From: Acidobacteriota bacterium
Lineage (GTDB): Bacteria > Acidobacteriota > Terriglobia > Acidiferrales > UBA7541
Assembly (NCBI GenBank): GCA_013289715.1
Contig: JABCZJ010000015.1
Span: 62,001-126,000 of the forward strand
Reading direction: 5' to 3'
DNA length: 64,000 nt
Every line of letters begins with the position of its first letter. Position 1 is the first letter of the stretch. Made by a program: the position numbers and the translations under genes. Shown here in pieces: positions 16,515-25,185 of the stretch. Under the pieces are notes generated by a model that saw nothing but the letters and a program-made list of their open reading frames with translations, made no database searches and was not told the DNA's origin.

Positions 16515-17564
16515 TCAATCCTGCACGGTGTAGATTCTGACTTCGGCGCTTTGTCCGCCGCGCGCGGGAACGGCGAGATAGAAACGCTCAAAGCCCTTTG
16601 ATCCTTTTCCAAAGTAGCCAGCGGTTCGTGCGCCGAGGGCAGTAGGAATTTTGGCGAGCAGACTATAGTGGTCTCCGTCAGCCATTTGAAATACGTCGAT
16701 GAAACCCTCTCCTCCGGGCATATACACCCTCTTGCGACCCGCATCGAAGTACAGATCATCCATATCTTGCACACTCGGAAGCGTCGCCACCTTGTGGCCT
16801 GTGACGGTATCCAGCACTACCAATCGCGGCGGGACGTGCGCACCCACGAATAACCGATGGTCTGCTTCATCGAGCGCCATGGGGAAGTTTTCTTCGACGC
16901 CCTGCAAGGGCCAGCGCTTGATGTCTTTCGTATTGCGGTTGATTACCACAATTTGCTTTAGTGGCGGGACGTTCACGTAGATGTTGGGTCCGTTCCTCTC
17001 CAGTTGGAAAGATTCCGGTTCGCCGCCCAATTTGTATTCCTCATCGAGCCGCTGATTGGTGATCGCATCGATCATCGCGATGGCACCGCTCGGCTCGTCA
17101 TCTCCGCAGGCCACGTAAACACGCTTGGTGGCTGCGTCGTATCGCAGATTGTCCGCGCCACCGGGAAAGTCGATGGTGGTGATCAGGTCAAATGAAGTTC
17201 CGTCATAGATGTAAACTTTGCCGGCGCCACTGGCGACGAAGAGTTTGTTCGTGTCGGGAGAAAACGCCACGCCTTGCGGATCCGCAATGCCTGTGATGGT
17301 GCGCTCGGGGATTTGTCCACTGAGGTTGATGACCGCGACCGCATTGCTGCCCAACGCAGAAATAAACAGCCTGCCCTTTCCGTTCGCGAAATGGTCGAAA
17401 CGGCCTTTGGCATCCTCCAGCGGGATGGCTCCCGTAAGGACGAGGGGCGCGTCACGCTCGGGTTTCGCACTCGTTGCGCTGGCCGAATTCTCTTGAGCGT
17501 ACACCTCCATCGCAAACCAGGAAATCACAGTTAGTGCGGTACACGCGGCGCAGAACGTTTTCAT
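16515..17564 (-). CDS. Secreted YVTN-type beta-propeller protein
   Basis: A 349-residue protein with a signal peptide (MKTFCAACTALTVISWFAME, cut near VYA-QE) and six to seven repeats of the YVTN type, for example RLFISALGSNAVAVINL, KLFVASGAGKVYIYDG, RVYVACGDDEPSGAIAMID and RVYMPGGEGFIDVFQ. Such propellers are periplasmic binding or scaffold proteins; no catalytic site is visible. A second propeller of the same length lies at 32032-33081 near the other end of the module. A CTCC (Shine-Dalgarno complement) lies just upstream of its start. The 280-bp gap to the TonB receptor gene holds no gene. Confidence 0.82.
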   Translation of the reverse strand: MKTFCAACTALTVISWFAMEVYAQENSASATSAKPERDAPLVLTGAIPLEDAKGRFDHFANGKGRLFISALGSNAVAVINLSGQIPERTITGIADPQGVAFSPDTNKLFVASGAGKVYIYDGTSFDLITTIDFPGGADNLRYDAATKRVYVACGDDEPSGAIAMIDAITNQRLDEEYKLGGEPESFQLERNGPNIYVNVPPLKQIVVINRNTKDIKRWPLQGVEENFPMALDEADHRLFVGAHVPPRLVVLDTVTGHKVATLPSVQDMDDLYFDAGRKRVYMPGGEGFIDVFQMADGDHYSLLAKIPTALGARTAGYFGKGSKGFERFYLAVPARGGQSAEVRIYTVQD

Positions 17565-17845
17565 GTTGCCCTCCTTGAGAAGAACTCTGTATTCGCATTT
17601 GTCCCTAGCTCTTTGCGGCTGAATAACATTACCGTCTCCCCTCCAGCTTTCTGGGAGATCAAAGATATTCTGATTGTTTCAGGCTGCCTACCTAAGAGTT
17701 TCTGAACAAATTGTCAGAATTCGAAGAGGAACGGAGAGCCATCGGCCACGTGAATCCTCGGGAGTTATGGAATGCACGAAGAAATCGACCCCGGTTCAAC
17801 TCCGGAGCCACTTGCTTTCAACTCGATTCAATTTCGCGTTCCTAG

Positions 17846-20800
17846 CTAGAATGTCAACTTGACAGCAACCTGCAAGAGCCGCGGCGGCGCGGCCCGAACC
17901 ACCTGACCGAACAAACCACTTGAGAAGTCCCCATTGACAGCTGCTGGCCCGAAAAATTGAGTGTGGTTGAAAGCATTGAAAGCTTCGAGGCGGATTTGTA
18001 ACGCCTTTGATTCCGAAAGCTGGAAGGCTTTCAGGAGAGCCAGATCGCTATTGAACATGCCAGGCCCATAGAAGAAACGGCGCCCGGAGGTGCCCGGCGT
18101 ACCCAAAGGATTGGGGCTGAACAACGAAGTATTGAAATATTCTCGGCCGTTCCTTGGATTTCCATTAAGGTTTAGCGAACCACCTGCAAAGTCCGGCAAG
18201 TCGAGGCTATGATTGTTGACACCGTTTGGCAAGCTTCCCATCAATGAATTGTCCAGGTCGCTGGAGATGGTAACTGGAAATCCAGAGCTGGCACGGGTTA
18301 TGCCTGAAATCGCCCATCCTTGCGTCCAGATGTTCGCTTGCGAGAACAGGCGTTGAATCGGAAGCTGGTATTGGTATGTGGCGACGAAATTGTGTTTGAG
18401 ATCGAAAGCCGATAGTCCGCGGGTTGCGTTGAAATCGAATGGATTGAGGATGTCAGCCAAGCTCGATGCCTGATCGATCGATTTGCTGTAGGTATACGCA
18501 ACCATCCAATCGAGGGTCTTGCCCGAATGACGGATGTTGGCTTGAAACGAGTTGTAATTCGAGTTGGCGACGCTACCTTCGAAATCATCGTTGCTGAAAG
18601 CCGAGCCGAGCGGTCCGCGCGTGCCGTGTACGATCTGGCCGCTGGAAGTGATGTAGGTGGTGTCCTCTCCGGCAGGCCCGCAGGTGGGCGATCCCGGAGC
18701 CACATCACTTGGCTCGCTCAACACAAGACAAAGCGCAGGGTTACCCGGATTGGCGGAGTACACGGCGAGGAGGTGATGAGCTTGGGATCCAACGTACGTC
18801 AGGCTGACGACGGCGGTCCCAACCAATTGTCGCTCGATCGAAAGGAAGTAGTTTTCTGAATAAGGATACGTGTTGCTCGGGGATGGGGCTGTCATCCCAG
18901 CAATCGGTTCGAACTGGGAAAAGTCAATGTGCGGATTTGGATGGGTCATCGATGCATTCAGCGGCGGAAACGTCAGAGGAAACGGATTCACGTGAACTGT
19001 CCCGTTCGCTGCAGTGATGAAAGGAGTGGCGAAAAGCGTGTCATTGCCGGTATAACTCAAGCCATAGGGGGGCTGGGGCTGGTCGAAAGCGATGGTGTTG
19101 CCCTGAATCACGGAATAGAAAATACCGAATCCAGCTCGGATGCTCGTTTTTCCCGGCCCTCCGATAATTTTCCCCAAGAATCCGTCGGACTTCTCCGGCG
19201 AATAGGCAAGCCCGAGCCGCGGCGCGAAACGGTTTCCTCCGGGCACCAACGTCTTCGGCACCCCAAGGTCAGTCGGATAGACAATGCCGACGGGAGCGCT
19301 CGGGTAGACTTTAGACTGTTCTCCCAGAATGAAGGTTGGAATCTGATTGTATTTCTCAGACCAATATTGCAGCAACTCCCATCTGAGGCCGTAATTCAGG
19401 GTTAAATTGCGGCGAATTCGCCAGCTATCTTGCGCGAAAGCTCCGGCATATTTATGGCGCCCATAGTAATGCTGTGAATCCGCCTGATTGTAATTCGTTG
19501 AGACCCCGATCAAGAAATCGGCGAAGTCCAAACCAGTTTCCGTTCCCGAAAACAGGAACGATCCGTTAAACGTTGGGTTAGGATTGACATTGACTTGCTC
19601 AAAACTGATTTCGGCACCGGCCCTGATGGTATGGTTATCCAGGTTTCTTGAGAAATTGTCGAGCGCCGAAAACGTATTGTTCGCCTGCTGCAGGTTTGTA
19701 ATGGGTACGCCGATCACAAACGAATTGAAGATGGTGTTCTCTACACCTTCGATCGAGGGTGCCAGCGGTACAATTCCCGGTGTCCCGACGCCCGTAACAA
19801 AACCTTGGGAAGCAAGGGTCGGACCAACGCCGCCCATCGGCTGTCCTACATTATTTGCACCTCGCATGAGGCTAAAATGAATCTCGTTTACAGCGGCAAC
19901 GCCAAATGTCTTAGTTTCTCCAAGATTGATGAGCTGCGCGCGTCCCGTGTTTATGGCGTTGAACCCAGGAACATTTGCTCCTCCCTGGCCGGTTGGATAG
20001 GGATTGTTTAACGCGAAGTCGTCAATAAAATAGTAGGCTGAAATCTCACCGTACAGTCCCGTGTCGGCATCGAAGCGGAAGCTTCCTTTGTCGTCTCGCA
20101 CCCGCTGTCCCTGGGACCCCGTCGAAAACTCAGAATCTCCGACGTTTGGAGGCGGTATGTATTGCAGCAGACTCTTGGCAGGTGCGGCCCACGCGCTTGG
20201 GGGAATTACGGCATTTGGAAAGACGCACTGTGCTGGATTCGCGCAACCCGGCGTATAGTACGGCTCATCCGCATCAACGGCGTAGCCGAGCCTGGCGGTG
20301 AGAAGACTCGCGAGATTCGGACCGCCTACTTTCCCAGTGAGCGAGCTTGCGAGGTCGCTGAGATTGCCTGTTCGATCTGCGACCGAAGGTACGGAAATCA
20401 GCCCCGTGTCGATGGCTTCGTTCGCTCTGGTTCCTTGGTAGTCAGCGAAAAAAAAAGAGTGGTCTCTGCGGATCGGTCCACCCATTGTGCCGCCAAACTG
20501 GTTTTGGCGGAAGAAGCCGCGATCAGGAGAGAAGTAATTACGCGCGTCGAAGACGGTGTTTCGAAGGAACTCAAAGGCAGAACCGTGCAGCTGGTTGGAC
20601 CCCGACTTGGTCACTACGCTCACGATTCCGCCGCTATGATCTCCATATTCCGCATCGAAGTTGCTGGATAGTATGCGGAACTGAGCAATCGAATCCAGAT
20701 TCGGTACAATTAGGGTCCCGCCGTTCATCATCTCCTTTACGTCGCCTCCGTTGACCAGGTAGCCGTTTGCGTCCTCACGCTGGCCGTTGATCGATTGGCT

Positions 20801-21361
20801 ACCGGGGTTCAGGGTCCCTGAGGGAAGGATCGCGACAGAGGCGCCGGCCATGACGATCGAGTCCGGTAGCTGAGTTGTTACGGGCACAATTCCCGGCTGA
20901 AGGGCCAGCAGGTCCGTATAGCTACGGCCGTTGAGGGCCACGCCTGTGATTTCGTTCGCGTCCACAACCCAACCTAACTGGGTGTTCGAGGTTTCGACCT
21001 GGACCCCGCCGTCTGATACGGTAATCTCGGCGGTATTCTGGCCAATTTGAAGCTCCACGTCCAAATGAAGCAAGGCATCCACATCAAGCACCAGGCCGTT
21101 TTTCTCCTGGGTTGCGAACCCGGCAGCTTCAAAAGTGAACTTGTACACACCGGCAGGCAGGCTGGGAAATGAATAAGCTCCTACTGCGTTGCTGGCTGTC
21201 TTTGTTTTAATGCCTTGGGCGGCGTTGGTAGCGGTTATCGTGGCGTTTGGAATCGCGGCTCCGCTCTTGTCTTTTATCGTCCCAAAAACGCTGCCTGCGA
21301 TGGCTGCCCAGCTCGAGGAGCCCCCCACAAGGACCGAGACAAAGAGCAATGCGCGCATCAT
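17846..21361 (-). CDS. TonB-dependent receptor, Oar-like, with carboxypeptidase-regulatory domain
   Basis: An outer-membrane receptor of about 1171 residues. After the signal peptide, a CarboxypepD_reg domain (GSVFGTIKDKSGAAIPNATI, then SFPSLPAGVYKFTFEAAGF) precedes a plug domain (LNGRSYTDLLALQPGIVP, NGQREDANGYLVNGGDVKE) and a very long beta-barrel. It ends in the strand LLQVAVKLTF with terminal Phe. This is the large acidobacterial Oar-like class. Ligand is unknown. The start at the paired ATG (21361/21358) gives a clean signal peptide. It diverges from the gntR gene, with a palindromic operator between them. Confidence 0.9.
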   Translation of the reverse strand: MMRALLFVSVLVGGSSSWAAIAGSVFGTIKDKSGAAIPNATITATNAAQGIKTKTASNAVGAYSFPSLPAGVYKFTFEAAGFATQEKNGLVLDVDALLHLDVELQIGQNTAEITVSDGGVQVETSNTQLGWVVDANEITGVALNGRSYTDLLALQPGIVPVTTQLPDSIVMAGASVAILPSGTLNPGSQSINGQREDANGYLVNGGDVKEMMNGGTLIVPNLDSIAQFRILSSNFDAEYGDHSGGIVSVVTKSGSNQLHGSAFEFLRNTVFDARNYFSPDRGFFRQNQFGGTMGGPIRRDHSFFFADYQGTRANEAIDTGLISVPSVADRTGNLSDLASSLTGKVGGPNLASLLTARLGYAVDADEPYYTPGCANPAQCVFPNAVIPPSAWAAPAKSLLQYIPPPNVGDSEFSTGSQGQRVRDDKGSFRFDADTGLYGEISAYYFIDDFALNNPYPTGQGGANVPGFNAINTGRAQLINLGETKTFGVAAVNEIHFSLMRGANNVGQPMGGVGPTLASQGFVTGVGTPGIVPLAPSIEGVENTIFNSFVIGVPITNLQQANNTFSALDNFSRNLDNHTIRAGAEISFEQVNVNPNPTFNGSFLFSGTETGLDFADFLIGVSTNYNQADSQHYYGRHKYAGAFAQDSWRIRRNLTLNYGLRWELLQYWSEKYNQIPTFILGEQSKVYPSAPVGIVYPTDLGVPKTLVPGGNRFAPRLGLAYSPEKSDGFLGKIIGGPGKTSIRAGFGIFYSVIQGNTIAFDQPQPPYGLSYTGNDTLFATPFITAANGTVHVNPFPLTFPPLNASMTHPNPHIDFSQFEPIAGMTAPSPSNTYPYSENYFLSIERQLVGTAVVSLTYVGSQAHHLLAVYSANPGNPALCLVLSEPSDVAPGSPTCGPAGEDTTYITSSGQIVHGTRGPLGSAFSNDDFEGSVANSNYNSFQANIRHSGKTLDWMVAYTYSKSIDQASSLADILNPFDFNATRGLSAFDLKHNFVATYQYQLPIQRLFSQANIWTQGWAISGITRASSGFPVTISSDLDNSLMGSLPNGVNNHSLDLPDFAGGSLNLNGNPRNGREYFNTSLFSPNPLGTPGTSGRRFFYGPGMFNSDLALLKAFQLSESKALQIRLEAFNAFNHTQFFGPAAVNGDFSSGLFGQVVRAAPPRLLQVAVKLTF

Positions 21362-21600
21362 CCTGTTGAAATCGCTATAAATAGTCTGCCGTCGTGACCG
21401 GCTACCAAACACTCTTGTCAACTCCGATCCTTCGTTAGACTAAGCTTGTTCGCAAGAAATTGCGATGAGGTGAGAGTCGGAACCAGGCCGAACATGCGAC
21501 AGCTTCTGGGTGCCTGACGATCCCGAGCTGTGGGGTCGGGCTGCAAGCGTGGCGATCCGGGACACGGGCTCTGATATTATTGCGTTGGAGCTGCGGTTTA

Positions 21601-21619
21601 TGGTATGTCCATCATACCA
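21601..21619. promoter_or_regulatory. GntR-type operator site 1
   Basis: TGGTATGTCCATCATACCA is a perfect 7+7 inverted repeat with a 5-bp centre. It lies 31 nt before the chosen gntR start and about 240 nt before the divergent receptor gene. It aligns with sites at 28819 and 33160. Confidence 0.68.
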
Positions 21620-21649
21620 GTTTACATCCCTTATCCAGCTGAGGCAACT

Positions 21650-22447
21650 GTGTACACGCCAATCCAAACGTCGCATCTATATGAACAGATTGTGCAACAG
21701 ATTCAGCATTCAATTTTGCAAGGCACCCTAAAGCCCGGAGATCAGCTGCCGTCGGAACGGGAACTGGCGGTAAAGTTCGGCGTCAGCCGAACGGCGGTCC
21801 GTGAAGCTGTGAAAACGCTCCATGAAAAAGGACTGGTAGAACCCTTTTCAGGGCGCGGCACATTCGTGACGAACGGAACTTCGCAGGCAGTGCGGCAGTC
21901 GATCAATTTGATGATGAGAATTGACCGCCTGCACGGATCTCGGTATTTATCCGAGACAAGACAAATTCTAGAACCCGAGATCGCTGCCATTGCTGCGGCG
22001 CGCATTGAGGAGCCACAACTCCTGTTGCTGCGCGACGCGTTCGCAACCATGAACCGCGCCTTGAAGGATGCTGATGCATACATCGAAGCCGACCTCGACT
22101 TCCATCTCGCGCTGGCGGAAGCGGCGGGCAATCCGCTGATCCTGTCTCTGCTTGATTCCATTGTCGTGTTGCTGCGCGAACAAAGAATGAAGATATTTTT
22201 CACCGAGGGCGGACCCGAACGTGGGCAGCATCATCATGCGCGGATTATGCAAGCCGTGACGCGACATGACACGGAAGGGGCTCGCACCGCGATGCGAGAA
22301 CATTTGCAACAGGTTAAAGCGGATTCCCACGAAGATAGAAACTTTCAAACTGAGCTCGGGCTGGCTGCGCGACGACGCCCGAAGCGAACATCACAATGCA
22401 GTAGAAAGGACGCGATCGTTCCCGAGGGGCTTTCCATTGAAGGCTGA
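21650..22447 (+). CDS. FadR-subfamily GntR transcriptional regulator
   Basis: A 265-residue repressor/activator. The N-terminal winged HTH is clear (LYEQIVQQIQHSILQGTLKP, LPSERELAVKFGVSRTAVRE, GLVEPFSGRGTFV). An FCD ligand-binding domain follows, with the metal/ligand histidines in the DLDFHLALAEAAGNP and HHHARIMQAV regions. GTG 21650 is preferred: GAGG is 5 nt upstream and MYTPIQTSHLYEQI is a typical family start. An ATG at 21605 would lie inside the operator. FCD regulators usually sense carboxylic acids or sugar acids. The tail after about residue 240 is unusually long and basic. It overlaps the following DctP gene by 11 nt. Confidence 0.88.
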   Translation: MYTPIQTSHLYEQIVQQIQHSILQGTLKPGDQLPSERELAVKFGVSRTAVREAVKTLHEKGLVEPFSGRGTFVTNGTSQAVRQSINLMMRIDRLHGSRYLSETRQILEPEIAAIAAARIEEPQLLLLRDAFATMNRALKDADAYIEADLDFHLALAEAAGNPLILSLLDSIVVLLREQRMKIFFTEGGPERGQHHHARIMQAVTRHDTEGARTAMREHLQQVKADSHEDRNFQTELGLAARRRPKRTSQCSRKDAIVPEGLSIEG

Positions 22448-23471
22448 AACGATCTGTGGTCGCTCCCCCTTGTCGCGACGAAGGTTCATTTTCGGCGCGA
22501 CCGCCACAGCACTGCTATTACCGACTCGGCGTGCGGCCGCGGCGAAGTTCGAGCTCCGGCAATTCCACAACCAACCGTCTACCAGTCCCTTGCATAATCG
22601 GCTCACCGAGCTGTGGGCCGCGGTAGAAGCTGAAACAAACGGCGCCGTCGTGGTCCGGACATTTCCGGAAAATGATCACCTTCCGGGCGGCGACCCTGCG
22701 GCGCTAAAGCTACTGGTGGAAGGGGGGCTTGATTTTCTTACATTGATGGGTGGTTTGATCGCACCCTTAGTGCCGGCAGCGCAAGTGCAAGGAATACCGT
22801 TTGCGTTTCGAGATCATGCAGAAGTCTACGCAGCGATGGACGGCGATCTGGGCGATTATCTGCGGCAGGAATTAACGGCGAAAAACATTTACGCGGTTCC
22901 GCGAGGCTGCTTTGAAAACGGCTTCCGCCATATCACATGCACGGTGAAGCCGATTCATAACGCCGAGGACCTTCTAGGTTTGAAGATGCGGACACCCAAT
23001 AGCCCCATCTTCACGGATCTGTTCGAGTCCCTAGGCACCACGCCCGTCGCATACAACGTGAACCAGTTGTACGATTGCCTCAAAAGCGGCGCCGCGGATG
23101 CCGAGGAAAATGCGCTTGCCGTGGTCGAAGCATTCAAGCTTTATGAAATACAGAAATACGTGAGCCTCACAAGCCACATGTGGTCTGGGTTTAACCAACT
23201 TGCTAATCTAAAACTCTGGCAGCAATTTCCCTCCGATACGCAGCGGACAATCGAACGCAACATCGCGAAATTTGCCGCTTTACAGCGAGCAGACAATGAA
23301 GAGTTGAACGCCACCCTGAAGGTTCGGTTGACGGAACAGGGCATGAGCGTGAACGAAGCTGAAACATCTTCATTCCGCGCCCGCCTAGGGCCCTTTTATG
23401 GACGATGGAAGGAAATCGTCGGGAAAAGAGCGTGGGAAATCCTCGAATCACACGTCGGAAAACTCGCCTGA
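22437..23471 (+). CDS. TRAP-type DctP-like solute-binding protein with Tat signal
   Basis: A 344-residue periplasmic binding protein of the DctP family. The twin-arginine signal is SRRRFIFGATATALLLPTRR. The mature part has family blocks LPGGDPAALKLLVEGGLDFL, GIPFAFRDHAEVY, GFRHITCTVKPI and DLLGLKMRTPNSPIFTDLFE, including the Arg region that binds the ligand carboxylate. TTG 22437 with GAGGGG about 7 nt upstream is chosen; it overlaps the end of gntR. No DctQ or DctM permease gene is present in the window, so it is an orphan. It may work with a distant permease or as a sensor. Confidence 0.85.
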   Translation: MKAETICGRSPLSRRRFIFGATATALLLPTRRAAAAKFELRQFHNQPSTSPLHNRLTELWAAVEAETNGAVVVRTFPENDHLPGGDPAALKLLVEGGLDFLTLMGGLIAPLVPAAQVQGIPFAFRDHAEVYAAMDGDLGDYLRQELTAKNIYAVPRGCFENGFRHITCTVKPIHNAEDLLGLKMRTPNSPIFTDLFESLGTTPVAYNVNQLYDCLKSGAADAEENALAVVEAFKLYEIQKYVSLTSHMWSGFNQLANLKLWQQFPSDTQRTIERNIAKFAALQRADNEELNATLKVRLTEQGMSVNEAETSSFRARLGPFYGRWKEIVGKRAWEILESHVGKLA

Positions 23472-23517
23472 GCCCGAATTTCGGAAGATAGCGTTTGACG
23501 GTGACTGGTTTCAGAAC

Positions 23518-25086
23518 TCAGGGTGCTCCTTCGTTGAGACCTGGGAGCGACCATTCCGACACGACCATCGGATCGAGTACGGGTTTGCCCAGTTCCGGGC
23601 AACTCAGCGCGTAGATTCCCGTATCCGCGGCTGCATAAATCACATTCCGGTCCCACTCGATAAAAACGTTACTTACAGTTCGTCCCCAACCGTAGGGGAC
23701 ATCACCCTGCGGCGGAATGAAATAGGCGATCTCTTCGGGCCGCGTCAAATTTCCGACGTCATAGCAACGTAAGCCCGCGATGAAATATGAAAACGCCATG
23801 AAGTCCTGCCGCGGCCTCCCGGGAGCTTTCAGATGGGGAGGATTGTGCGCACCGAAGCGCCCTCGTTTAAAACAGAAATCATCGTAGGGGGCTCCCGGTG
23901 GCGGTACGGGGCGCGGGAACTGCGCCACCGGAACGGGATGCTCTTCGTCGCGAATATCGATCATCCAGATCGGAAGGAAAATCTGATTACAGTCCGCGTT
24001 GAGGGTTTCACCGTTGGCGGTGACGAAACCTCGGTCAAGAAATCCGCAGTAGATGGTGTGGAAGGCAACCCCAGTTCGAGAATATTGGGGAGGCGGCTCG
24101 AACTTGCCGATCTCCTTCTGGCTGGTAGGATCAGAAAGATCGAGAATTCTCATGCCATTGCAACCGAAAGCGCCGTATCCTCTGTTTCCGCCGTCTTCGA
24201 GTTTTTTGGGCACATACACGGGGCCGTGCAATCCTGCGAAAGGCGTTTGGTCCGGTGGGACGGCCGGAGGAACCAGCTTCGACCACATCCACTCCGCGTA
24301 TTGAGCCTCTTCGCCTTTTCGCGAACCAGGCACCCACCACATCGAGACTTCTTTGGCATGTGTCGGATCGGAGACATCCACAATCATGTTTCCGTTTGCA
24401 AGTGGCCGCCCCGCATTCGGTTGATGGATGAACGTGTCATCCGGCGCCGTGTCCAGGTAAGCGTACTTTCCACCGTCATAGTAATTCCGATGAGTGCCGG
24501 AACCAGTGGCACCGGTACTGAATTCCGAGAGCAAGACGATTTTAGAGGGATCCGTTGCATCGTAAAATCGAACTCCGCGGAGGCCCTTAATTTTCCGATA
24601 GGCCTCCAGCCAATTCGGATTGTCGTATTTGCCTGTCGATTCTTCGGAGACGACAACCGCCCCGGTCGGGCCCGCACCAGTCATCAGAATCCATTTCTTC
24701 AGGTTTTTGTTATACGCCACTTGAAGTTGCGCGCCGAAGCGGGTCTCCTCGAACCCATGGCGGTTGTAGAGTGCGGGCTTGCGCAAATTGCTCACGTCGA
24801 TCACGTCGCCCTTCTGGAGCAAATACCGGCGGTCGCCGATCGACATCATTTGCAATTTGTCGGTTCGAACTTCTCCCGGCAGAATGTGGGCGAGAACCTC
24901 CATGTTGTGGACGTACGTTCTGCGATCGAGGTACGTGATGCTTTGCGGCGTCGGGGTCTTGGATTTCAAACCTTGTTGAGCCCATGCCGGGAGTGCACTT
25001 CCAGCTAGAGCCAGCCCGGCGCCTGTCACCGCCTGATTCAAAAATTCCCGTCGACTTGGTTTACTCGTCTTATTTTTCTTTTTCAT
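23518..25086 (-). CDS. Tat-exported LVIVD-repeat protein
   Basis: A 522-residue protein with a twin-arginine signal (SRREFLNQAVTGAGLALAGS). The mature part holds LVIVD-type propeller repeats: VIDVSNLRKPALYN, GVRFYDATDPSKIVLLSEF, NMIVDVSDPTHAKEVSMWWV, GMRILDLSDPTSQKEIGKF, LRCYDVGNLTRPEEIAYF and a closing GIYALSC. LVIVD proteins are cell-surface or periplasmic propellers without known enzymatic activity. Export in folded form by Tat suggests a cofactor or rapid folding. It converges with dctP, 46 bp away, and precedes nothing on its strand until the YVTN gene. Confidence 0.82.
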   Translation of the reverse strand: MKKKNKTSKPSRREFLNQAVTGAGLALAGSALPAWAQQGLKSKTPTPQSITYLDRRTYVHNMEVLAHILPGEVRTDKLQMMSIGDRRYLLQKGDVIDVSNLRKPALYNRHGFEETRFGAQLQVAYNKNLKKWILMTGAGPTGAVVVSEESTGKYDNPNWLEAYRKIKGLRGVRFYDATDPSKIVLLSEFSTGATGSGTHRNYYDGGKYAYLDTAPDDTFIHQPNAGRPLANGNMIVDVSDPTHAKEVSMWWVPGSRKGEEAQYAEWMWSKLVPPAVPPDQTPFAGLHGPVYVPKKLEDGGNRGYGAFGCNGMRILDLSDPTSQKEIGKFEPPPQYSRTGVAFHTIYCGFLDRGFVTANGETLNADCNQIFLPIWMIDIRDEEHPVPVAQFPRPVPPPGAPYDDFCFKRGRFGAHNPPHLKAPGRPRQDFMAFSYFIAGLRCYDVGNLTRPEEIAYFIPPQGDVPYGWGRTVSNVFIEWDRNVIYAAADTGIYALSCPELGKPVLDPMVVSEWSLPGLNEGAP

Positions 25087-25185
25087 CGTGTCTTGGCCCT
25101 CATTTCCTTAAGTAATCAAACGATCGACGCACAGATACAAAGCAGGAACGGGCACGCAGCACGGGCCAATCACGCAACGAGGGAG

